From NCBI GenBank assembly GCA_007130865.1, contig SLRR01000190.1:1-64000 (forward strand): a stretch of 64,000 bases of DNA, read 5' to 3'. The position numbers and the translations under genes are program-made. The DNA is from Spirochaeta sp. GTDB taxonomy: Bacteria > Spirochaetota > Spirochaetia > DSM-27196 > Alkalispirochaetaceae. Shown piece by piece: positions 1 through 8,770 of the stretch (position 1 is the stretch's first letter; every line of letters starts with the position of its first letter). A model generated the notes under the pieces. The model was not told the origin of the DNA. It worked only from the letters and a program-made list of their open reading frames with translations, and ran no database searches.

Positions 1-1
1 A

Positions 2-37
2 CGATCGGTGCTGTACGAACCGCTCCGGAGGACGTAG
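2..37 (+). CDS. C-terminal end of an upstream gene (partial)
   Basis: The frame beginning at base 2 reads RSVLYEPLRRT and then TAG at 35-37. The same peptide end, preceded by KL instead of RS, is encoded again at 1450-1481 inside the second copy of a 32-bp direct repeat. I infer that this is the true end of a gene running in from the left and that the second copy arose by duplication. Eleven residues are too few to name a product. Confidence 0.35.
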   Translation, partial: RSVLYEPLRRT

Positions 38-39
38 AA
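8..39. repeat. 32-bp direct repeat, left copy
   Basis: This 32-bp stretch, from GTGCTGTACG to ACGTAGAA, is identical to 1450-1481. The two copies bracket the DUF4143 ATPase gene with a period of 1442 bp. The left copy reads as the end of an upstream gene. The right copy lies just before the ribosome binding site of the Gfo/Idh gene. A duplication made when the ATPase unit inserted is the simplest explanation. Confidence 0.9.
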
Positions 40-62
40 CCTGCAAACATACGAGATGATGC

Positions 63-131
63 GGCGAAACGGTAGCGTAAACTTTGGCGAAATGGTAGCG
101 TAAATCGTGGCGGAATGGTAGTGTAGCGAGG
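63..131. repeat. Three tandem 23-nt repeats upstream of the ATPase gene
   Basis: The units are 63-85, 86-108 and 109-131. Each begins GGCGaAAyGGTAGcGTA and is followed by a more variable end. The third unit differs most and runs into the ribosome binding site of the ATPase gene (GAGGGA, about 128-133). They could be operator iterons. They could also be remains of the multiple terminal repeats typical of IS21-like elements. Neither is proven. Confidence 0.8.
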
Positions 132-137
132 GACGAA

Positions 138-1409
138 ATGAACTACCAGCGACGTGTTGTCGACGATGAACTGGATGAGATTCTTCAGGAACTACCGGCG
201 GTTGCACTGGAAGGTCCACGGGGCGTCGGAAAGACCGCGACAGCGCACGAACGGGCAAGGACGGCGGTTTATCTCGATGATCCGGTACAGCGGGCGATCG
301 TTGAAGCCGATCCGCGTTATGTCCTCAAAGGGGATCCACCTGTCCTGATCGATGAATGGCAACGCGTTCCAACGATCTGGGATGCGGTCCGGCGGGCTGT
401 GGACCGTGGGGCTCCGCCGGGAAGCTTCATTCTTACCGGCTCGTCCGGGCCCGCCACTGCTCCGTCTCATTCCGGGGCGGGACGTATCGTCCAGTTGCGA
501 ATGCGCCCCATGAACCTCTTTGAACGAGGATTGAGTTCTCCCTCCGTGAGCTTGATGCAACTCTTGGAGGGTGATGGTGTCGAAATCGGCGGGCAAACTG
601 AGTTAACGCTGCAGGAATACGTGAATGAGCTGGTAGCTACCGGATTCCCCGGTATTCGTCCGCTTACGGGACGTGCTTTTCGTATGCAGATGGACGGCTA
701 TCTTCAACGGGTCATAGATACAGACTTCGAGGAACAGGGGGTTGTGGTGCGCCGTCGCGAGACGTTGTACCGCTGGTTGACAGCGTTTGCGGCGGCAACG
801 GCGACCACCGCATCTTTTGAGAAAATTCGAGACGCCGCAACAGCAGGTCACGGAGAAAAACCCGCAAAGACGACAACACAGCCGTATCGTGACGTTCTTG
901 AACGTCTCTGGTTGTTGGACGATCTCGCTGCATGGTTGCCGTCACGGAACCGGTTGCACCGTCTATCCCAGTCGCCCAAGCACCATCTGGCTGATCCGGG
1001 TCTCGCAGTCCGGCTGCTCGGACTCGATGCAACGGCTCTTCTATCGGGCAAGACCCAGGACCCGATCGTACCCAGGGACGGGGCGTTGCTTGGCAACCTC
1101 TTTGAATCACTGGTTACCCAGAGCGTACGCGTTTTTGCTCAGGCGGCGGAGGCGCGGGTTTACCATTTTCGCCAGCACAGTGGACGTCGGGAGGTGGATT
1201 GCATCGTCGAGCGCGGTGACGGTCGTGTGATCGCTATTGAGGTGAAGCTCAGCCCCGCAATCGACGATGAGGATGTTCGGAACCTCTTGTGGCTGCGCGA
1301 TCAGCTGGGGGATAAGCTGATCGATTGTCTGGTCATTACAACTGGCCCCGCAGCGTATCGACGGAACGATGGAATTGCGGTTGTACCCGCAGCACTTCTG
1401 GGCAAATAG
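138..1409 (+). CDS. AAA ATPase with DUF4143 C-terminal domain
   Basis: This 423-residue protein has a Walker A motif GPRGVGKT at residues 26-33, a Walker B VLIDE at 69-73 and a sensor-like FILTGSS at 97-103, which is the AAA_14 arrangement. Its C-terminal half resembles DUF4143 and ends with an E-V-D ... I-A-I-E-V-K stretch near residue 350-370, similar to the PD-(D/E)xK nuclease fold. Such proteins are common as solitary accessory genes in anaerobes and their function is poorly known. The ATG has GAGGGA just upstream. The gene is bracketed by perfect 32-bp direct repeats and preceded by three 23-nt repeats, so it looks like a recent insertion unrelated to the xylose genes beside it. Confidence 0.85.
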   Translation: MNYQRRVVDDELDEILQELPAVALEGPRGVGKTATAHERARTAVYLDDPVQRAIVEADPRYVLKGDPPVLIDEWQRVPTIWDAVRRAVDRGAPPGSFILTGSSGPATAPSHSGAGRIVQLRMRPMNLFERGLSSPSVSLMQLLEGDGVEIGGQTELTLQEYVNELVATGFPGIRPLTGRAFRMQMDGYLQRVIDTDFEEQGVVVRRRETLYRWLTAFAAATATTASFEKIRDAATAGHGEKPAKTTTQPYRDVLERLWLLDDLAAWLPSRNRLHRLSQSPKHHLADPGLAVRLLGLDATALLSGKTQDPIVPRDGALLGNLFESLVTQSVRVFAQAAEARVYHFRQHSGRREVDCIVERGDGRVIAIEVKLSPAIDDEDVRNLLWLRDQLGDKLIDCLVITTGPAAYRRNDGIAVVPAALLGK

Positions 1410-1449
1410 GCGTCCCGGTTTGCGATCGCGCTTATGCAGCGGCAAACTC

Positions 1450-1481
1450 GTGCTGTACGAACCGCTCCGGAGGACGTAGAA
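1450..1481. repeat. 32-bp direct repeat, right copy
   Basis: Identical to bases 8-39. It reads KL-VLYEPLRRT-stop in the frame that matches the left copy, so it is a duplicated gene end. The Gfo/Idh start at 1503 lies 21 bp downstream. Confidence 0.9.
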
Positions 1482-1502
1482 TCGAGCGTGAGGAGTAATC
1501 TT

Positions 1503-2495
1503 ATGAGCACGATCGTTCGATGGGGAGTTCTCGGAGCGGCAAAGATCGGCCGGGAACACCTGTGTCCGGCTATTCACCTGAGCGAGCGTGGGGTGTTTTC
1601 CGCGCTGGCGACGCGGTCGCGTGACAAAGCGCAGCCCTTCATGGACAGCTATCCCGGGCTGAAGGTGCACGAGAGTTACGATGCCCTTCTGGCGGATCCG
1701 GAGATCGACGCGGTGTATATCCCGCTACCCAACAACATGCACGTGGAATGGACGCAGAAAGCGCTCGACGCGGGTAAGCACGTTCTGTGCGAGAAACCGA
1801 TCGCGCTCCAGGCGGGTGAGATTGATACGCTGATCGCCGCCCGGGATCGGACCGGCCTGGTTGCTGCAGAGGCGTTCATGGTGACGCACCACCCGCAATG
1901 GCATTTCGTGCGGGATCAGGTGCGCAGCGGCGCGATCGGACGCCTCCAGTTTGTGCAGGGGGCGTTCTCATTCGACAATGCCGCCGAACCGGACAATATC
2001 CGCAACCGCGCCGATGTGGGCGGCGGTGCGTTGCGGGATATCGGCGTGTATCCCTCCGTGACGACGCGGTTTGTAACGGGGCAGGAGCCGTTGAACGTTC
2101 AATCCGCGATCGAGTGGGACCGGGGTATCGACGCCACCGCCACAGTACTGGCACGGTTCCCGGACTTCACGCTGCAGTTCTACTGCTCCATGCGGCTCGG
2201 CGCCCGGCAGGAGATGGTGTTTCACGGAGATGAGGGCTTTGTCCGCGTGACCGCTCCCTTCAACGCCGGCCTTTACGACGGGGAGACGGTCGAGATCCGC
2301 CGCAATGATGGAATAACCACGACCAGACGGTTCCTCAACGCCCAGCACTACCTGCGGCAGATCGAGGCGTTCAACCGGAGCGTTCTCGACGGTGATCCCT
2401 TTCCCTGCACCCTGGAGTTCTCCCGGGACAACCAGGTGATGATCGATATGATCTACGCGGCCGCCGGTGGGGAGGGAGCCGGCGCATCGGCTTGA
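1503..2495 (+). CDS. Gfo/Idh/MocA-family NAD(P)-dependent oxidoreductase
   Basis: The 330-residue protein starts at ATG 1503, behind GAGGAG at about 1490-1495; an in-frame upstream ATG at 1434 would read through the duplicated repeat and is rejected. It has the Rossmann motif GVLGAAKIG at residues 8-16, the family EKP motif at 97-99 and a GGGALRDIGVYP segment in the C-terminal substrate domain. This pattern resembles NADP-dependent D-xylose/glucose dehydrogenases and trans-dihydrodiol dehydrogenases. Its place at the head of a xylose-sensing and transport cluster makes a sugar dehydrogenase role plausible, but the substrate cannot be read from sequence. The next gene starts 19 bp later, so co-transcription is likely. 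Confidence 0.85.
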   Translation: MSTIVRWGVLGAAKIGREHLCPAIHLSERGVFSALATRSRDKAQPFMDSYPGLKVHESYDALLADPEIDAVYIPLPNNMHVEWTQKALDAGKHVLCEKPIALQAGEIDTLIAARDRTGLVAAEAFMVTHHPQWHFVRDQVRSGAIGRLQFVQGAFSFDNAAEPDNIRNRADVGGGALRDIGVYPSVTTRFVTGQEPLNVQSAIEWDRGIDATATVLARFPDFTLQFYCSMRLGARQEMVFHGDEGFVRVTAPFNAGLYDGETVEIRRNDGITTTRRFLNAQHYLRQIEAFNRSVLDGDPFPCTLEFSRDNQVMIDMIYAAAGGEGAGASA

Positions 2496-2514
2496 GCCGG
2501 TAGAGGAATACCCT

Positions 2515-3465
2515 GTGCAACGGATTCCCCGGATCCTGGCCGTCGTCTTTGGACTGCTGTTTATCGTGAGTCTCGTTTACTCGGTGCAGACGACGCTCTC
2601 GCTCTCCCGAACTGTTTCCTCCGCGGAAATGGACTCGGATTCCCGGGATCTGCACGTGGCGGTATTCATTCCGGAAGCCCCCGCTCAGTTTATCGATCGC
2701 GTGATTACCGGCGCCCGGGAAGCGGCGGCAGCACACGGTGTGGCGCTTACCGTACACGCGATCGACGCGGACGCGCTGGCGCTGCGCATGGCAAAGTATT
2801 CCGGGATCGACGGGGCAATTCTTTACCCGTCCATGGGGGAGGCCGAGACGCGGCGACGCCTGGACGAACTGCACCGCGCCGGTATTCCGGTGGTTCTGAT
2901 CGAACACGGCGTAGCGGACGAGTCACCCTGGACGTTCGTGGGAACCAATAACTTTGACGTGGGCCGACGGATCGGCGAACTCGCGTCTGGTGGTGACGAC
3001 CCCGCGCACCTGGCGGTGGTCTACAGCGAGAAATCGCCCGGCGTGATCGCCGAGAAAGAACTGGTGGAGCTGGGGATAAATACCGTTCTTGGGGCGCGGC
3101 TCGCGGCTCCGGTTATCCGGAAGTCCACCGGTCTCAACCCGCTGGACGCGGAAAACCTTACCTACCAGATACTGCGGACGATGCCCCACGTCAACACGAT
3201 CGCGTTCACCGATACGGCGGACACGCTCGCGGCGATCCAGGTGATCATCGACCTGAACCTCGTGGGTACCGTCCGCGTGGTCGGTTTCGGGATCACCGAG
3301 ACGATTCAGGATTACCTCGATCGCGGTATCCTGGTCGGTACGATCGTTGTCAATCCGGTGCGGATCGGGTCGGAAGCGGTGAAAGCCCTGAGCGGTCTGA
3401 TCCGGGAAGGGCACTCGCCGGGGTACATCGACACCGGCGTTGAGATCATACGGGGGCGGCCGTGA
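2515..3465 (+). CDS. Membrane-anchored periplasmic sugar-binding sensor protein
   Basis: This is a RbsB/Peripla_BP_4-like protein of about 316 residues. I chose GTG 2515 because AGAGGA lies at 2502-2507; a longer frame from 2467 overlaps the preceding gene. A hydrophobic helix at roughly residues 5-25 is followed by serine and acidic residues rather than a clear cleavage site, so the binding domain is probably tethered outside the inner membrane. It overlaps the LytS-type kinase by GTGA, so the two are translationally coupled. In Clostridium beijerinckii a sugar-binding protein, XylFII, forms a xylose-sensing complex with LytS; this protein sits in the corresponding position. The ligand is inferred from context, not seen. 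Confidence 0.8.
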   Translation: MQRIPRILAVVFGLLFIVSLVYSVQTTLSLSRTVSSAEMDSDSRDLHVAVFIPEAPAQFIDRVITGAREAAAAHGVALTVHAIDADALALRMAKYSGIDGAILYPSMGEAETRRRLDELHRAGIPVVLIEHGVADESPWTFVGTNNFDVGRRIGELASGGDDPAHLAVVYSEKSPGVIAEKELVELGINTVLGARLAAPVIRKSTGLNPLDAENLTYQILRTMPHVNTIAFTDTADTLAAIQVIIDLNLVGTVRVVGFGITETIQDYLDRGILVGTIVVNPVRIGSEAVKALSGLIREGHSPGYIDTGVEIIRGRP

Positions 3466-4952
3466 CCCGGTTCCGGAACTCTCTGCGAACGCGGTTGCTG
3501 CTCTCCTCCGTGGTGGGACTCGCGTTCATCATCGTCTCCACCACGTACGTTCTCTTCGCGACGCTGCGGTTTCAGCAGGTAGTGAACGACCAGTTCCGGA
3601 TGGAGCGATACTTTCAGGACCTCCAGCGGGAGGTGGTCGCTATCCGGGAACCGCTGGTGGAGTACCTCTCAAGCCGATCCTCCGCGGCGCTGGCCAACCT
3701 GCTCGTGGAGGAGCAGATCCTTCGCAGTATGATTCCCGAGGAGCGTGCCGTCGCGGACGATCTCCTCACTCTTTCGAGTCGGGAGATCTTCTTTCTGCTG
3801 GAGTCGTACCTGGACATGATGCACGAGGCGATCGCCCTGAAGCGGGCTCGAGCGATCGAAGAATACACCGCGCTGTACGAGACGATGCACCAGCTCAATA
3901 TGCACATCACTGAGCAGATCGACCGGGTCAGCCTTTACGGATTGCGCCGGGAGCTCACCAATTACGAACAGCTCCTGGAAACGTCACGGCAGCTGCTATT
4001 CTGGAACCTCTTTGTTCTGGTTTCCGCGTTCATGACCGCGGTGTTTCTCATTTTTATCGCGATCAAACGTATAACCGACCCGATGCAGCGTCTTGCACAG
4101 ATGGCGGGCGAGCTCTCCTCGGGAAACTTTGACGTAGAGGATATACGCGTAAAGGCTGTTACCGAGGTGGGTACGGTGATCAGCGCGTTCAACACTATGA
4201 AGCACGATATCCGCCAGTACATCGCGGAGATCAACAAGCAGAAACAGATCGAACAGGGATACCTCGCGGAGAAAGTGCGGAACCTCAAGATGGAACAGTT
4301 GCTCAAGCGCATGGAGATGTACACCCTGCAGGCGCAGATGAACCCCCACTTCCTCTTCAACACGCTCAACACCGGTGTCCAGCTGGCGATCACCGAGGAG
4401 GCGGAACAGACCGCGGACTTCATGGAGAATCTTGCCAAGTTCTTCCGCCACAACATTCGCGTGCGGGACCTGGTGGTTCCTCTGCGCCACGAGATCGAGG
4501 GGCTCGAATCGTACCTCTATATTCTGCGCATTCGCTTTCCCCGTTCGCTGGAACTGACTCTGGAAGTTCCGGAGGAACTGCTCGACTCGTGCCGCGTACC
4601 TGCCCTGATCCTGCAGCCGCTGGTGGAGAACTCCGTGATTCATGCGTTCAAGGGGATCGACCGGAATGGAGCGATCGAGATCAGGGTTGGACGGGAAGAG
4701 GATGTGGTATTTCTCTCGGTGCGCGACAACGGCGTGGGGATTCCTGCGGCGGTAGCGGATCGACTGCTTCACCGCGATGCTCGCGACCCCGACCATACCT
4801 CCAAGGTTATGGGTTTGAAAAACGTGATACAGCGGCTGCATTTCTTCTTTCCAGCGCTGCCGGACGTGGTAGCGATCAATAGTGAGCCGAACGAAGGAAC
4901 GGAGGTGCGGATCCGACTCGATACGAGGGTAGAAGCGTGTATTCCATCCTGA
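3462..4952 (+). CDS. LytS/YesM-type sensor histidine kinase
   Basis: The 496-residue kinase has an N-terminal membrane helix (about 10-32), an extracytoplasmic helical region, a second membrane helix near 180-200, and a HAMP-like segment. The His_kinase domain carries the motif QMNPHFLFNTLN, with His296 as the predicted phosphorylation site. A HATPase domain with NSVIHAF and DNGVGIP boxes follows. The GTG start at 3462 overlaps the stop of the binding protein, and the response regulator overlaps this gene's end by 16 nt. The order binding protein-kinase-regulator indicates one signalling unit that senses an extracellular sugar, most likely xylose given the xylFGH-like genes downstream. Confidence 0.92.
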   Translation: MTRFRNSLRTRLLLSSVVGLAFIIVSTTYVLFATLRFQQVVNDQFRMERYFQDLQREVVAIREPLVEYLSSRSSAALANLLVEEQILRSMIPEERAVADDLLTLSSREIFFLLESYLDMMHEAIALKRARAIEEYTALYETMHQLNMHITEQIDRVSLYGLRRELTNYEQLLETSRQLLFWNLFVLVSAFMTAVFLIFIAIKRITDPMQRLAQMAGELSSGNFDVEDIRVKAVTEVGTVISAFNTMKHDIRQYIAEINKQKQIEQGYLAEKVRNLKMEQLLKRMEMYTLQAQMNPHFLFNTLNTGVQLAITEEAEQTADFMENLAKFFRHNIRVRDLVVPLRHEIEGLESYLYILRIRFPRSLELTLEVPEELLDSCRVPALILQPLVENSVIHAFKGIDRNGAIEIRVGREEDVVFLSVRDNGVGIPAAVADRLLHRDARDPDHTSKVMGLKNVIQRLHFFFPALPDVVAINSEPNEGTEVRIRLDTRVEACIPS

Positions 4953-6433
4953 TCGTCGACGACGAAGAACCGGTTCTGGAGAGTTATACCTACATGATCC
5001 GGAACGGCGATCTCGATCTCGAGGTGTGCGGTGCCGCCCGTTCCGGCAGCGAGGCGATAACGCTCGCCCGCGAGTCCCGTCCCGATATCGTAGTGATGGA
5101 CATCGCGATGCCCGGCATGGACGGTCTGGACACGATTCGGGAGCTGCGGAAGATGTACCCGGATGCGCTCTACATCCTCTCCACCGCGTACGAACGCTTC
5201 GACCTCGCGCAACGGGCGATTCCACTGCGCGTCTTCGAATACCTGGTGAAACCGGTCTCGCGACGGCGGTTCCTGGAGACGATGATCCACGCCACGGAAG
5301 TCCTGGAGAAACGGCGGAAGGACGTCACTCCTGGTGAGGTGGGCCGGGATGAGGAAGATTTTTTACTCCTGCTCACGTGGAAAACGTTCGATCCGCAGGA
5401 ATGGAACCGATACCGTGAAATGCTGCGGTTTTCCTCCGACTTCGGCCGGGTCCTGGTGATCGCACTTGACTACGTGCCGGAATCGCAGTCGCGCGAAGAA
5501 GCGCGGGCGCGGATTACCGGCAAACTCGAGCGGCGATTCCGCATTTTTTTCACGGATCATATGGGGTATCTCCTGTTGTTCATCCCGGAGACGACCGACA
5601 CCGAGGAAGGACTCGACCGGTATGTACGAGAGAGCATTCGCCCTCTCGCGACGGAGAACCTTCGGTTCAGGGTCGGTCTTGGTGACAGGCGACAGTACAA
5701 CGAGCTATACCTCTCCTACGAGCACGCTCTGCAGGAGATTGCCCGCGTCGCCGGGGACCCGGAACAGGAGGAAGACCGGTTCTTCCTGCAGATGCGTTAC
5801 CTGGTTGCCCGGGCGCACGCCGATGGTGATCTCTGCGAACGGTGTCGCGAGCATTGTGAACGGGAGTTCGTACGGTTGCCATTTCCGGTTGCCCGGTCGC
5901 GCATGATCGTGCTCTTTACGCTCTTGCTGGAAGACCTGGCGGTCCGGTCCGGGCGGGAGCAGGCGGATCTCCTTCTCCGCCGTATCGGCGATCCCGCCCG
6001 CGCGATCACCGCGATCGAAAATCGCCGCGACTGGGACGCCTGGGCGGGTCGAGCGCTGCGCCTGTTGCTGGAGTACAGCACGAAGCTGTCCCTCGACAGG
6101 TATCCCGCGCCCCTGCGTTCCGCGATAGCGTACATCGACTCGGAGTTCCAGAGGGAGATCAACCTCAAGAGTCTCGCCGAGTACTGCAGCGTGTCGTCGG
6201 GATACCTTTCCCGATTATTCTCGGAGCACTTGAATACGACGTTCAACGACTATCTGAATAACACCAGGATAGAAGCGGCGGAACATTACCTGGTCGAGGG
6301 GAAGCTCTCGGTCAAGGAAATCGCCTACCGGACAGGATATAACGATCCCAACTACTTCAGCCGGATTTTCAAGAAATACAAGGGATTATCACCAACCTCC
6401 TATCTCTCGAGAAAGGGAGCCCATGCGGAATAG
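4937..6433 (+). CDS. YesN-type response regulator with AraC DNA-binding domain
   Basis: This 498-residue regulator starts at GTG 4937 within the end of the kinase gene. The receiver domain has the acidic pair D8/D9, phospho-acceptor Asp55 in VVMDIAMPG, and the conserved Lys in YLVKPV. A middle region of about 250 residues is followed by a C-terminal AraC/XylS helix-turn-helix pair (SVSSGYLSRLF ... YNDPNYFSRIFKKY). It presumably receives phosphate from the adjacent LytS-type kinase and activates the xylF/G/H genes just downstream, as YesN does in the clostridial XylFII-LytS system. The target site is not identified. Confidence 0.92.
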   Translation: MYSILIVDDEEPVLESYTYMIRNGDLDLEVCGAARSGSEAITLARESRPDIVVMDIAMPGMDGLDTIRELRKMYPDALYILSTAYERFDLAQRAIPLRVFEYLVKPVSRRRFLETMIHATEVLEKRRKDVTPGEVGRDEEDFLLLLTWKTFDPQEWNRYREMLRFSSDFGRVLVIALDYVPESQSREEARARITGKLERRFRIFFTDHMGYLLLFIPETTDTEEGLDRYVRESIRPLATENLRFRVGLGDRRQYNELYLSYEHALQEIARVAGDPEQEEDRFFLQMRYLVARAHADGDLCERCREHCEREFVRLPFPVARSRMIVLFTLLLEDLAVRSGREQADLLLRRIGDPARAITAIENRRDWDAWAGRALRLLLEYSTKLSLDRYPAPLRSAIAYIDSEFQREINLKSLAEYCSVSSGYLSRLFSEHLNTTFNDYLNNTRIEAAEHYLVEGKLSVKEIAYRTGYNDPNYFSRIFKKYKGLSPTSYLSRKGAHAE

Positions 6434-7499
6434 ACGCAAAACGATGCTTGTACTCGGCCTGATCCTGGCAGGGGGTATCGCTACGATGATCGTTCTGATG
6501 GTCGCTAGCGGAAGATTGGCCGGCGGCGAGCCCGCGGATCGCGAAGAAGGGATCACGATCGGGTTTTCCGTGGCCACGGACACGTTCATCATCGAGCGCT
6601 GGAACAAGGATATCAAGATATTCACCAGCGCCGCCGGAGAACTCGGCGCGGATGTGATCCTCCAGATGTCCGCCGGTGGTACCCAGGCGCAGATCGACCA
6701 GATCCGTTTCCTCCTGGACCAGGATATCGACGTGCTGGTGATCCTGCCGCACGATACGGATATGCTTGCCGGCGTCGTCCGGATGGCCAACGAGAAACGG
6801 GTGCCGGTGATCAGCTACGACCGGTTGATCCAGGGAGTCCCGGTAACCGCGTACATCTCCTTTGACAACGAGGAAGTGGGAAGACTTTTTGGGCGGGCCC
6901 TCACGGCGGAAGTGCCTGTAGGAAACTACCTGATCGTTAACGGATCCGTGCGGGATGACAACAGTTACCGCGTCAACAGCGGGTTGTGGGAGGTCCTCGG
7001 TCCCTACGTCAATTCCGGACAGATCTCAATCGTGGACGAGATCTGGCTCGAGGCGTGGAGTTCCGATGAGGCCGCGGAACGGATTCGCGAGGTACTGGAG
7101 CGCACCACCGATATCGACGCGATATCTGCCGGCAACGACCAGATCGCCAACGCGGCGATCCAGCTTCTCGCGGAGCGACGCATGGCCGGTGAAGTTGCCG
7201 TGGTGGGACAGGATGCGGATCTGCTCTCCAGCCAACGAGTTGTGGAAGGGCTGCAGCTCATGACCGTGTACAAACCGATCCAGAGGCTGGCGACCCGTGC
7301 TGCCGAAGTGGCGGTAGGTATCGCCCGGGACAAGGTCCCCGCGCCGGATCGGTTTGAGGACAACAGCAGCGATACGCCGATACCGTTCTATATGGAGGCG
7401 CCTCGAGCGGTGTTCTCCTGGAATATGGACGAGACGATCATCCGCGACGGATTTCACAGCGCCGACGATGTGTACCGGACGACATCTGGACAAAATTGA
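6423..7499 (+). CDS. XylF-like sugar-binding protein, probably membrane-anchored
   Basis: The 358-residue protein overlaps the end of the response regulator by 11 nt. Residues 8-29 form an uncleaved-looking hydrophobic anchor (LVLGLILAGGIATMIVLMV). The Peripla_BP_4 domain that follows contains ITIGFSVATDTFIIERWNKD and PVISYDRLIQG, close to D-xylose-binding XylF/ChvE proteins. It lacks the AGGxG ending of the secreted paralogue just downstream. Because it is retained at the membrane and lies in the regulatory operon, it may be a second receptor for the kinase rather than an ABC transport component. It is an alternative candidate for the XylFII role. Confidence 0.8.
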   Translation: MRNRRKTMLVLGLILAGGIATMIVLMVASGRLAGGEPADREEGITIGFSVATDTFIIERWNKDIKIFTSAAGELGADVILQMSAGGTQAQIDQIRFLLDQDIDVLVILPHDTDMLAGVVRMANEKRVPVISYDRLIQGVPVTAYISFDNEEVGRLFGRALTAEVPVGNYLIVNGSVRDDNSYRVNSGLWEVLGPYVNSGQISIVDEIWLEAWSSDEAAERIREVLERTTDIDAISAGNDQIANAAIQLLAERRMAGEVAVVGQDADLLSSQRVVEGLQLMTVYKPIQRLATRAAEVAVGIARDKVPAPDRFEDNSSDTPIPFYMEAPRAVFSWNMDETIIRDGFHSADDVYRTTSGQN

Positions 7500-7635
7500 T
7501 GTCATCTATGTGCTGATTCGACAGCCGGAACGGGAAGGCTGTTCAACTCCGTGCGATTCATTGCACCATTTTCCTGTAGCGTCCGCGTACGGGCCGGGTG
7601 ACAATCTGATACATCACACACAAAGGAGTGTTTTT
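7500..7635. other. Intergenic leader before xylF
   Basis: This 136-bp gap separates the sensing genes from the transporter genes. It contains a small stem (ACAGCC at 7521-7526 with GGCTGT at 7537-7542) without a T-run, and a strong AAAGGAG ribosome binding site at 7622-7628. No convincing -35/-10 pair is visible, which would fit a promoter that needs an activator such as the YesN-type regulator. Confidence 0.45.
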
Positions 7636-8739
7636 ATGAGACGAATTGTTGTATTGTCACTCGTTCTTCTACTCGCGGCGGGCATGGTATTTGCCGGCGG
7701 CCGGGGAGAAGCAGCCGGACTGGATATCGGTCTCGCGATGCCTGAGACGCACGTGGAACGCTGGCAGATGGACGGCGCTGCCCTTCTCGAAGGTGCGCAG
7801 CAAGCCGGTTACCGCGCGGAAGTCACCTACGGCGATGCCGACCAGGGACGCCAGAACCAGCAGATCCAGGACTTCATCACCAAGGGCGTCAAGCTGCTGA
7901 TTATTGGAAACATCAACGAGGGCGTTAACTCCGTAGTCCGGGAAGCGGCCGAAGAGGGGATCATCGTGATCGCCTACGACCGGCTTATTACCGGATCCGA
8001 CGCGTACGATTACTACATCACGTTTGACAACTTCCAGGTCGGTGTTTTTCAGGGACGCGCGATTGAAGAAGCACTTGATCTTCCCAACGTTTCCGCCTCT
8101 GATCCGAAGGTCATAACGCTGTTCGCGGGATCGCCCACGGACAACAACGCGAACTTTTTCTTTGATGGTGCGATGTCGGTGTTGCGACCCTACGTCGAGA
8201 GCGGAGCTCTTGAGATCGTCGGTCCCGCGCCGCTGCGCTCCTCGGATGCCGCATTCACCCGGATCGCCACTGAAAACTGGCGCGCCGACGTGGCCAAAGC
8301 GCGCATGGAGAACCTCCTGAGCGCCGACGCGCGCGACGTAGTGCTCGACGCTGTACTCGCTCCGAACGATACGCTCGCCCGGGCGATCATCGAAGCGCTC
8401 GCGGCGGACGCCAAGTACGACACCACCGAGAAGCTGCCCGTAGTTACCGGACAGGACGGTGAGATCGCGTCTGTTCAGGCTATCCGTGACGGTCGGCAGT
8501 ACATGACGGTGTTCAAGGATACCCGCAACCTGGCGGCGGCGGCGATCCAGCTCGCGGACGCGCTGCTTTCCGGGCAGGATACCCCTGCGATCGACGGTGC
8601 ACGGCTCGATACCGAGACATACGACACCGGTCTCAAGGTAGTGAACTCCTACCTCCTGGAACCGATCAACGTTACTGTGGACAACTATCGCGAGGTGATG
8701 ATCGACAGCGGATACTACTCCGCGTCCGATATTGACTGA
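7636..8739 (+). CDS. xylF: D-xylose-type ABC transporter, periplasmic binding protein
   Basis: The 367-residue protein starts at ATG 7636, 7 nt after AAAGGAG; a longer frame from 7354 overlaps the previous gene and is rejected. The signal peptide is MRRIVVLSLVLLLAAGMVFA with GG following. The mature part is a Peripla_BP_4 domain with IGLAMPETHVERW, an IIVIAYDRLITGSDAYDYYITFDN-type segment (residues of the ligand cleft) and VTGQDGEIASVQAI, all typical of XylF. XylG and XylH follow, so this is the soluble receptor of a xylose importer. A stem-loop directly downstream may raise its level over the other components. Ligand specificity is inferred from family and context. Confidence 0.87.
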   Translation: MRRIVVLSLVLLLAAGMVFAGGRGEAAGLDIGLAMPETHVERWQMDGAALLEGAQQAGYRAEVTYGDADQGRQNQQIQDFITKGVKLLIIGNINEGVNSVVREAAEEGIIVIAYDRLITGSDAYDYYITFDNFQVGVFQGRAIEEALDLPNVSASDPKVITLFAGSPTDNNANFFFDGAMSVLRPYVESGALEIVGPAPLRSSDAAFTRIATENWRADVAKARMENLLSADARDVVLDAVLAPNDTLARAIIEALAADAKYDTTEKLPVVTGQDGEIASVQAIRDGRQYMTVFKDTRNLAAAAIQLADALLSGQDTPAIDGARLDTETYDTGLKVVNSYLLEPINVTVDNYREVMIDSGYYSASDID

Positions 8740-8770
8740 CGGAACGTTTGACGTCACGATTTTTACGATA

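Noticed and set aside
3996-5225. A 409-codon minus-strand frame
   Set aside because: It is antisense to the kinase and response regulator, whose catalytic residues are intact.
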